A DNA stretch of 45,331 nucleotides from Clostridia bacterium (GTDB lineage: Bacteria; Bacillota; Clostridia; Oscillospirales; CAG-382): the NCBI GenBank assembly GCA_017521025.1, contig JAFXEB010000018.1:1-45331 (forward strand). Direction: 5' to 3'. Each line of letters starts with the position of its first letter. Positions within the stretch are counted from its first letter, which is position 1. The position numbers and the translations under genes are program-made. A model generated the notes under the pieces. That model saw only the letters and a program-made list of their open reading frames with translations, had not been told where the DNA came from and searched no databases. This document shows, one piece after another, positions 39,625 to 45,331 of the stretch.

Positions 39625-40257
39625 TTACACGGTCAGCTCGTAGTCCTCGCCCAAAAGGTCCTTTATAAGGCTGTCATATTCGTTGCCGATGGTGGTTGCG
39701 GCACTCTCCAGCTTCTCGCTCATTATCTGAAGCTGCTCACAGTATGCGGTATAGTAGTTGTCGTAGCCGCTTTCCCAGTTGCTGATAAAGGTGCGTGTGC
39801 GGCGCACAAGCTCGGTGGCGGCGGTCTTAAGCCCCGTGAATATAGTGCCAAGCTTTGCCCTGCTGTCACGGTAGCTGCTGCCCGTGGGCACCTTGTAGGT
39901 GTTTAACAGGGTGTCAAAATCGTTCAGTATGTCCTGCATCGTATCATAGGCGTTGCCAAGCTCGCCGTCAGCGTGAGTGTTAAGGTAAAGCAAGGCGTCC
40001 GTATCACCTGCGTAGACCTTGGTTATCGCCGTCTGGGTAAGGGTCACGCTGGCGTAGGGCAGGGAAAGCACAAGGTCGCCTGCACGCTTGTATATGGCAG
40101 ACAGCGCAACCGGCAACCTGTCCCCCTCGCCGGTAAGGGCGGCAACCGTGTCAAACTCCTCCGCCGCCTTTACCTCGCTGTACATGGCAACGGCATTTAT
40201 CAGAAACACCCCAAGGAGCAGGGCGGCACAAAGCGTTATAACTACACTTCTTTTCAT
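39625..40257 (-). CDS. Membrane-anchored or secreted protein, function unknown
   Basis: 210 residues. An N-terminal hydrophobic segment (VVITLCAALLLGVFLINAVAMY) serves as signal or anchor. The rest is mainly helical, with Tyr-rich SGYDNYYTAYCEQLQIMSEKLESAATTIG near the end that may form a coiled coil. It ends in EDYELTV. AAAAAGGAGAA precedes the ATG, which comes 5 bp after the coaD stop, so it is in the rsmD-coaD operon. No family recognised. Confidence 0.75.
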   Translation of the reverse strand: MKRSVVITLCAALLLGVFLINAVAMYSEVKAAEEFDTVAALTGEGDRLPVALSAIYKRAGDLVLSLPYASVTLTQTAITKVYAGDTDALLYLNTHADGELGNAYDTMQDILNDFDTLLNTYKVPTGSSYRDSRAKLGTIFTGLKTAATELVRRTRTFISNWESGYDNYYTAYCEQLQIMSEKLESAATTIGNEYDSLIKDLLGEDYELTV

Positions 40258-40262
40258 TTTTG

Positions 40263-40727
40263 TTATTTCTCCTTTTTCTCAAGCGAAACACCCTCGGGCA
40301 AGAGGGCACTGTAATCCTTCCCATACTTTATCGTCTCCCTCACCAGCGTGGAGGATATCCACGACAAAGCAGGGTCAGCAGGGAGGATAAGAGTTTCCAC
40401 CCCGCTTTTTTCAAGGTTCAGCCTGGCTATGGGCGACTCGTAATCAAAATCGCCGCCATTGCGTGCACTGCGCACTATAACGTCACAGCCCTCCTTCTCC
40501 GCAAGGTCTGCCACCCACCCGTCGCAGGCGACCACTTTTACGTTGGAAAGAGGCGCAAGCGCCGACCTTGCAAAGCCAAGCCGCTCCTCAAGGCTGAACA
40601 TATACTTCTTCTCGCTGTTGTTGGTTACAGCCACCACCACGCCCTCAAAAAGGGCGGCGGTGCGCTTTATCAGGTCAAAATGACCTACGGTAATAGGGTC
40701 AAAGCTACCTGTGCACAGGGCGTTCAT
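40263..40727 (-). CDS. Phosphopantetheine adenylyltransferase
   Basis: 154 residues. Penultimate step of coenzyme A synthesis: 4'-phosphopantetheine + ATP to dephospho-CoA. The nucleotidyltransferase motif TVGH is at residues 13-16 in TGSFDPITVGHFDLI, and IVRSARNGGDFDYE and SWISSTLVRETIKYGKD are the conserved C-terminal motifs. The ATG at 40727 follows GGAGGTAG and overlaps the rsmD stop by 4 bp (ATGA). The rsmD-coaD pair is conserved in many bacteria. Confidence 0.97.
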   Translation of the reverse strand: MNALCTGSFDPITVGHFDLIKRTAALFEGVVVAVTNNSEKKYMFSLEERLGFARSALAPLSNVKVVACDGWVADLAEKEGCDVIVRSARNGGDFDYESPIARLNLEKSGVETLILPADPALSWISSTLVRETIKYGKDYSALLPEGVSLEKKEK

Positions 40728-41278
40728 ATAATATCTACCTCCGACCTGAGTATTGTCACATAGGTCTTGCCGTAGCGGTACACCTTGGCTGTATATCCGT
40801 CGGGAGGCGTGGGTATGCCGCCCTCGGCGCTCTCGCATAGGATTATAGCACCCTCGGTAAGCAGGTCTGCCCCACGGACACGCTTGATTATCTCATCCAG
40901 AAAGCCGTCCTTGTAGGGCGGGTCAAGTATCAGCAGTGAAAACTGCTCTCTCCCTGCATTCTGCTTTATATAGTCACGCCAATCGGCACAAACCGTTCTG
41001 CACTGAGAAAATAGGTTTGCCTTTATGCTGTTGGCACGTATTATCTCCGCCGCCTTGCGGTTGGAATCCACCACCACGGCTCTGTCTGCGCCACGGCTGA
41101 GAGCCTCCAGCGCAAGCTGACCGCTACCGCCGAAAAGGTCAAGAACCGTGCGCCCCTCTATATTGAACTGTATGGCTGAAAACATTGCCTCCTTAACACG
41201 CTCTGCGGTGGGACGGGTGTCCTCCCCGGGCAGGGTGGCAAGTCTCACGCCTCTTGCTTTACCTGTAATGATCCTCAT
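40724..41278 (-). CDS. 16S rRNA (guanine966-N2)-methyltransferase RsmD
   Basis: 184 residues. Rossmann-fold SAM methyltransferase. The N-terminal MRIITGKARGVRL and TRPTAERVKEAMFSAI, SAM motif VLDLFGGSGQLALEALSRGA, and catalytic LILDPPYKDG are typical. GGAGATATATT precedes the ATG. It heads the minus-strand operon rsmD-coaD-unknown-E2-like-DUF4349. Confidence 0.96.
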   Translation of the reverse strand: MRIITGKARGVRLATLPGEDTRPTAERVKEAMFSAIQFNIEGRTVLDLFGGSGQLALEALSRGADRAVVVDSNRKAAEIIRANSIKANLFSQCRTVCADWRDYIKQNAGREQFSLLILDPPYKDGFLDEIIKRVRGADLLTEGAIILCESAEGGIPTPPDGYTAKVYRYGKTYVTILRSEVDII

Positions 41279-41319
41279 AATATATCTCCGTTTAAAAACA
41301 ACTATACTTACTCTACTGT

Positions 41320-41348
41320 ATTATATCACCTTTCCTTAAAATAATCAA
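41320..41348 (-). promoter_or_regulatory. Promoter of the rsmD operon
   Basis: Minus-strand TTGATT (41348-41343), a 17-bp spacer and TATAAT (41325-41320), about 42 bp before the rsmD ATG. Confidence 0.7.
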
Positions 41349-41495
41349 TAACTAAATATTACCTGAAAATCCGTCTGCCACGCAATATATAGAAAAGCGC
41401 CTGAAAAAAACACAGCCGCACCTGCGCTATTTGCTAAGAAATGCGAGAAAAACGAAGAAAAAGCTAAGTTTTTTAAATTTTTTTGCAAAAAGGTA

Positions 41496-41523
41496 TTGAC
41501 AAACGGTTTATTTGTGCTATAAT
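41496..41523 (+). promoter_or_regulatory. Promoter of rplM-rpsI
   Basis: TTGACA (41496-41501), a 16-bp spacer and TATAAT (41518-41523), preceded by an A/T-rich stretch at 41446-41494 that could act as an UP element. The leader is about 36 nt. Confidence 0.88.
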
Positions 41524-41565
41524 CACAGAGCGAAATAAATTACAAGATAACGGAGGAAATCCAAA

Positions 41566-41997
41566 ATGTCCACTTTCATGGTAAAAAAAGAGGATGTTAG
41601 CCGCAAGTGGTATATAATTGACGCAGCTGATAAGCCCCTCGGCAAGGTTGCAGTTCTTGCAGCTACCATTCTTAACGGCAAGCATAAGCCCGAATATACT
41701 CCCCACGTTGACTGTGGTGACTGCGTTGTAGTTATCAACGCTTCCAAGGCTGTTCTTACCGGCAAAAAGCTCGATCAGAAGTATTACTACCGTCACAGCG
41801 GTTACGTTGGCGGCCTTAAGGCTACTCAGTACCGCACCCTGATGGCTACCAAGCCTGAGATGGCAGTTACCCTCGCAGTTAAGGGTATGCTTCCTAAGAA
41901 TAAGATCGGCGCAGCCAGCCTCACCCGTCTCCACGTTTATAAGAACGAGGAGCACAAGCAGCAGGCTCAGCAGCCCGTAGCAGTTGAGGTTAAGTAA
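41566..41997 (+). CDS. Ribosomal protein uL13
   Basis: 143 residues. Early-assembly 50S protein. Contains [55 protein letters not shown] and HSGYVGGLK, diagnostic of L13. GGAGG lies 8 nt before the ATG. It is followed by rpsI 22 bp later, the conserved rplM-rpsI pair. Codon use shows the strong bias of highly expressed genes. Confidence 0.98.
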   Translation: MSTFMVKKEDVSRKWYIIDAADKPLGKVAVLAATILNGKHKPEYTPHVDCGDCVVVINASKAVLTGKKLDQKYYYRHSGYVGGLKATQYRTLMATKPEMAVTLAVKGMLPKNKIGAASLTRLHVYKNEEHKQQAQQPVAVEVK

Positions 41998-42019
41998 AGG
42001 AAAGGAAGGACTATAAGAT

Positions 42020-42421
42020 ATGTATACACCTAAGAAACCTTATTTTTACGGCACCGGCAGAAGAAAGTTTTCTGTTGCCCGTGTACGCCTCATCCCCGGC
42101 TCCGGCGCTATCACCATCAACAGCAGAGATATAGATGACTATTTCGGTCTTGACACTCTTAAGCTCGTTGTTCGTCAGCCTTTCGGCGTTACCTCTACCG
42201 AGGGTAAGTTTGACGTTGTTGTTTCCGTAAGCGGCGGCGGCGTTTCCGGTCAGGCAGGCGCTATCAGACACGGCATTTCCAGAGCTCTCCTTCAGGCTAA
42301 CGATGAGTACCGTCCCCTTCTTAAGAAGGCCGGCTTCCTCACCCGTGACCCCAGAATGAAGGAAAGAAAGAAGTACGGTCTCAAGGCTGCAAGACGTGCA
42401 TCCCAGTTCAGCAAGAGATAA
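42020..42421 (+). CDS. Ribosomal protein uS9
   Basis: 133 residues. 30S head protein whose C-terminal tail contacts P-site tRNA. Contains [66 protein letters not shown] and the terminal FSKR preceded by [30 protein letters not shown] precedes the ATG. Confidence 0.98.
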   Translation: MYTPKKPYFYGTGRRKFSVARVRLIPGSGAITINSRDIDDYFGLDTLKLVVRQPFGVTSTEGKFDVVVSVSGGGVSGQAGAIRHGISRALLQANDEYRPLLKKAGFLTRDPRMKERKKYGLKAARRASQFSKR

Positions 42422-42449
42422 CTTTTTACTACGTATACCCGTGTGTTTA

Positions 42450-42497
42450 CAGTGCGGTGGCAAGCTTTTTGGCTGCCGCCGCACTTTGTGCTTTTTA
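42450..42497 (+). terminator. Terminator after rpsI
   Basis: GTGCGGTGGC (from 42452) and GCCGCCGCAC (to 42464+21) form a 10-bp stem with one G-U pair, followed by TTTGTGCTTTTT. It separates the ribosomal operon from argS. Confidence 0.85.
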
Positions 42498-42523
42498 CAA
42501 ATATTTTTTAAAACAGGTAGATT

Positions 42524-44224
42524 ATGAACACTGTAAAAACTAAAATAGCACTTGCGGTGGGCGAGTTTCTTGCCGCAAAGGGTGCTGTAGTCGAGGATAT
42601 AGCAGGTCTCCTTGAGACTCCTGCGGACACTAAGAACGGCGACCTTTCCTTGCCCTGCTTCCGTTTTAGCAAGGCGCTCAGGATGGGTCCCCCTATGATT
42701 GCTACCCAGCTTAAGGAGGCGCTTGAGGGTGCTTTTTCCGAGGTAGAGAGGATAGATGCCGTAAGCGGCTATCTTAACTTTTATCTTTCTCCCGCCTTTT
42801 ATACCGCCGCACTTGAGCGCATCGCCGCTGCGGAGTGTTTTGGCTCCTCTCGGGTAGGCGAGGGCAAGACCGTATGTCTTGACTTTTCCTCCCCCAATAT
42901 TGCAAAGCGCTTCCACGTAGGGCATCTTGGCACTACCGCTATCGGCGGCTGTCTCAAGAACCTTTACGATTTCTGCGGCTACACTACCGTGGGCATCAAC
43001 CACCTTGGCGACTGGGGCACCCAGTTCGGCAAGCTGATAGTCGCCTACAAAAAGTGGAGCAGTGCTGAGCGTGTTAAGGAGCGTGGCATAAAGGAGCTTG
43101 TGGATATCTATGTCCGCTTCTCTGCCGAGGCGGAGGCTGACCCTTCTCTTAATGATGAGGCAAGGGCGGCTTTCACCAAGCTTGAGAGCCTTGATGAGGA
43201 GTATCTCGCTATATGGCAAAGCTTTAAGGAGATAAGCCTTAAGGAGTATATGCGCACCTATGAGCTTTTGGGTATAGAGTTTGATTCCTATAACGGCGAA
43301 AGCTTTTATAACGATAAGATGGACGCTATCGTGGAGGAGCTGAGGGCAAAGGGACTACTCGTTGTGGATGACGGCGCTTCTATCGTCCGTCTTGACGATT
43401 ATGATATGCCTCCCGCCATCATCCTTAAGAAGGACGGCTCCACCCTTTACGCCACCCGTGATATTACTGCGGCTATCTGGCGTAAGAACAACTATGATTT
43501 TCATAAATGTATATACGTTACCTCCGCCGGTCAGAGCCTGCATTTCGCTCAGTACTTCAAGGTGGTGGAGCTTATGGGCTATGACTGGGCAAAGGACCTT
43601 GTGCACGTGCCCTACGGTACCATGAGCGTTAACGGCGAAAAGCTTGCCTCCCGTACAGGCAACGTAATACTTCTTGATGACCTCTTTGCCGAGGCTATCG
43701 CCAAGGCTGAGAAGATTATTGAGGAGAAGAACGCAGGTCTTGCCGACAAGCACGCCACTGCTGAGGCTGTAGGCGTGGGCGCCATTGTTTTCGGCGCTCT
43801 GCGTGACGGCAGGATAAAGGACACCAACTTCGTTTGGGAGGAGGCGCTCAGCTTTGAGGGCAACACGGGTCCCTACGTGCAGTACACCTATGCCCGTGCC
43901 GCAAGCATCCTGCGTAAGTCCGAGGGCGAGGACAAGGCGTCCTACGCCGCTTACGCACCTCTCAAGGAGGAGAGTGGACTTGTAAAGCTGCTTTCTGCCT
44001 TCCCCGATAAGGTGCTTACCGCCCTTGGCGACCACGAGCCCTGCGTTATCGCACGCTTTGCGCTGGACGTTTGCGCAGCGTACAACCTTTTCTATCACAA
44101 CTGCACCATACTCAAGTCCGAGGGCGAGGCAAGGGCGTTCCGCCTGACCCTTACCGCCGTTACCAAGCACGTGCTTGGCAAGTGCCTTGACCTGCTTGGT
44201 ATGAAACGCACCGAAGAAATATAA
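42524..44224 (+). CDS. Arginyl-tRNA synthetase
   Basis: 566 residues, class I. N-terminal Add1 domain, then the HIGH equivalent HVGH in FSSPNIAKRFHVGHLGTTAIGG, GINHLGDWGTQFG, a KMSKS-like region VNGEKLASRTGNVILLDDL, and the C-terminal DALR anticodon domain with TGPYVQYTYARAASIL. No strong ribosome site is visible; the leader is A/T-rich (ACAGGTAGATT) before the ATG. It lies 15 bp before the YebC-family gene. Confidence 0.97.
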   Translation: MNTVKTKIALAVGEFLAAKGAVVEDIAGLLETPADTKNGDLSLPCFRFSKALRMGPPMIATQLKEALEGAFSEVERIDAVSGYLNFYLSPAFYTAALERIAAAECFGSSRVGEGKTVCLDFSSPNIAKRFHVGHLGTTAIGGCLKNLYDFCGYTTVGINHLGDWGTQFGKLIVAYKKWSSAERVKERGIKELVDIYVRFSAEAEADPSLNDEARAAFTKLESLDEEYLAIWQSFKEISLKEYMRTYELLGIEFDSYNGESFYNDKMDAIVEELRAKGLLVVDDGASIVRLDDYDMPPAIILKKDGSTLYATRDITAAIWRKNNYDFHKCIYVTSAGQSLHFAQYFKVVELMGYDWAKDLVHVPYGTMSVNGEKLASRTGNVILLDDLFAEAIAKAEKIIEEKNAGLADKHATAEAVGVGAIVFGALRDGRIKDTNFVWEEALSFEGNTGPYVQYTYARAASILRKSEGEDKASYAAYAPLKEESGLVKLLSAFPDKVLTALGDHEPCVIARFALDVCAAYNLFYHNCTILKSEGEARAFRLTLTAVTKHVLGKCLDLLGMKRTEEI

Positions 44225-44239
44225 GGAGGACACACAGAT

Positions 44240-44962
44240 ATGTCAGGACATTCCAAATGGAGTAACATAAAACATAAGAAGGAAAAGACCGACGCTCAAA
44301 AGGCAAAGGTCTTTACCAAGATAGGTAAGGAGATAGCCGTTGCCGTTAAAGAAGGCGGCCCCGACCCTACCAGTAATACCAAGCTCCGTGACCTTATCAT
44401 CAAGGCAAAGGCAAACAACGTGCCTAACGATAATATCGAGCGCACCATTAAGAAGGCTGCAGGCGGCGACGGCGGCAACTATGATGAGATAGTATACGAG
44501 GGCTACGGCATCGGCGGCGTTGCCGTTATCGTTGAGACTCTTACCGATAACCGTAACCGTACCAGCGCCGACGTGCGTCACTATTTCGATAAGTTCGGTG
44601 GCAATATGGGCACCAGTGGCTGTGTATCCTTTATGTTCGACACCAAGGGCGTTATCGTTATCGAGGCTGAGGATGTTGACGAGGACAAGCTGTTTGAGGA
44701 CATAGTAGAGTGCGGCGCAGACGATATGTCCAACGAGGGCGAGGTGTTTGAGATATATACCGACGCTGCCGAGGTTGGCTCTGTTGCCGAGGCTCTCGAA
44801 AAGCTTGGCTACACCTACGTTTCTGCCGAGGCAGAAAAGGTGCCTCAGAACTACGTTGAGCTCGCCGACGAGGAGCAGCTTGCCAAGTTCCGTAAGATGA
44901 TAGATATTATGGAAGAGAACGAGGATGTGCAGAACGTATGGCACAACTGCGAGAACGCTTAG
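44240..44962 (+). CDS. YebC/PmpR family protein (translation factor or regulator)
   Basis: 240 residues, full length. Starts with MSGHSKWSNIKHKKEKTDAQKAKVFTKIGKEI, followed by LIIKAKANNVPNDNIERTIKKA, EGYGIGGVAVIVETLTDNRNRTSADVRHYFDKFGGNMGTSGCVSFMFD. These are the three-domain YebC signatures. Members were described as transcription regulators, and more recent work links some to ribosome rescue at proline-rich stretches. AAGGAGG lies 11 nt before the ATG. It is 15 bp after argS, probably co-transcribed. Confidence 0.95.
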   Translation: MSGHSKWSNIKHKKEKTDAQKAKVFTKIGKEIAVAVKEGGPDPTSNTKLRDLIIKAKANNVPNDNIERTIKKAAGGDGGNYDEIVYEGYGIGGVAVIVETLTDNRNRTSADVRHYFDKFGGNMGTSGCVSFMFDTKGVIVIEAEDVDEDKLFEDIVECGADDMSNEGEVFEIYTDAAEVGSVAEALEKLGYTYVSAEAEKVPQNYVELADEEQLAKFRKMIDIMEENEDVQNVWHNCENA

Positions 44963-44965
44963 TGC

Positions 44966-44997
44966 GGTGAAATTCCCGTGGAGCGCAAAAATTGATA
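44966..44997 (+). repeat. Short post-gene repeat, copy 2
   Basis: GGTGAAATTCCCGTGGAGCG followed by CAAAAATTGATAATTTTGG matches the block at 7881-7912 after the large secreted protein gene. Confidence 0.55.
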
Positions 44998-45018
44998 ATT
45001 TTGGAACAGATAATGAAA

Positions 45019-45059
45019 CAAAGGACGGCGATGAGCCGTCCTTTGTACGCTTATTTATA
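45019..45059 (+). terminator. Terminator of argS-yebC operon
   Basis: CAAAGGACGGC (45019-45029) and GCCGTCCTTTG (45035-45045) form an 11-bp perfect stem with a GATGA loop, followed by an A/T-rich stretch with TTATTTATATAATTTTTG. Confidence 0.85.
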
Positions 45060-45104
45060 TAATTTTTGCTTTGAACGAACCGTCGGCTCGCAGTACACAC
45101 ACCA

Positions 45105-45331
45105 AAGCCTTCTCCTTTGAGGAGAAGGGGGACCGACGGAGTCGGTGGATGAGGTGTAGCCGTCCTCGGGACGGCGTTTTGTTCCCAAGACTGTGAGCGT
45201 AAACAACGGCTGCTTGCGCAGCCTACACCTCATCCGTCGCCTTACGGCGCCACCTTCTCCTCTAAGGAGAAGGCTTAGTGGCGTTTCTTCTTAAAGCTAT
45301 GTTTTTGGTAAAGGCTCGAGGAGGCAGTTTT
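45105..45331. repeat. Modular hairpin repeat element, copy 5 (inverted, runs off the window)
   Basis: 45105-45276 is the reverse complement of the 172-bp element at 37026-37197 with few differences, and 45277-45331 continues as the reverse complement of the unit-A flank. The element lies about 8 kb from that copy in opposite orientation. The window ends inside the flank; nothing else is seen in 45060-45331. Confidence 0.88.

Noticed and set aside
41524..41565. L13 leader riboregulator
   Set aside because: The leader is only about 36 nt and shows no stable stem.

Overview
The window reads as chromosomal DNA of a low-to-mid GC, anaerobic, endospore-forming member of the Clostridia, most like the Ruminococcaceae/Oscillospiraceae gut and rumen lineages. 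The support is SpoIVB (sporulation), acetate kinase, TmcAL, a secreted carbohydrate-active-type protein with a C-terminal dockerin-like duplicated F-hand, many Cys-type lipoproteins with strong AGGAGG ribosome sites, and clear TTGACA-17-TATAAT promoters. The taxonomic call is an inference from gene content. I saw no rRNA, tRNA, CRISPR array, phage or transposase gene.

Layout. 1-388: leader with several hairpins and a promoter. 389-3439: PepSY protein, small lipoprotein, CDF cation transporter and TmcAL. 3527-7873: ackA, then a 973-residue secreted multidomain protein. 7874-9241: gene-free, a 511-512 bp tandem duplication carrying structured repeats. 9242-11508: Cys/Met PLP enzyme, metallophosphoesterase and a membrane protein on the minus strand, divergent from a DUF1540 protein. 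11752-16329 (minus): thrC, yraN-type nuclease, rnhB, rbgA, lepB and rplS. 16574-20961 (plus): MinD-like ATPase, an MgsA-fold protein lacking catalytic residues, hisS, aspS. 21073-27052: a Gld-like ABC exporter operon with GldG, DUF4340 protein and lipoprotein. 27068-27942: TPP riboswitch and thiT. 28044-30504: membrane protein, trigger-factor-like lipoprotein, second lipoprotein. 30612-33849: candidate sortase substrate, sortase, membrane protein, radC. 33928-36882: spoIVB (minus) and a two-component pair (plus). 36883-37754: gene-free tandem repeat cassettes. 37755-41278 (minus): rsmD, coaD, an unknown, an E2-acyltransferase-like protein and a DUF4349 lipoprotein. 41496-44962 (plus): rplM, rpsI, argS, yebC-family gene. 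45000-45331: terminator and another repeat copy running off the end.

How it fits together. Much of the window is core translation and secretion (L19, L13, S9, three aminoacyl-tRNA synthetases, RbgA, RsmD, TmcAL, YebC-type factor, signal peptidase). Interleaved is a large cell-envelope component: at least five predicted lipoproteins, an extracytoplasmic folding factor, a sortase locus and an ABC-2 exporter.

I did not find an unmistakable new system. The best candidates for novelty are: a family of modular hairpin repeats with compensatory base changes, five copies in 45 kb; a three-gene sortase locus whose substrate carries a non-canonical VKQTG signal; an MgsA homologue with three active-site substitutions; an orphan E2-like acyltransferase with Glu in place of the catalytic His; and a CDF gene that may start at ATT.
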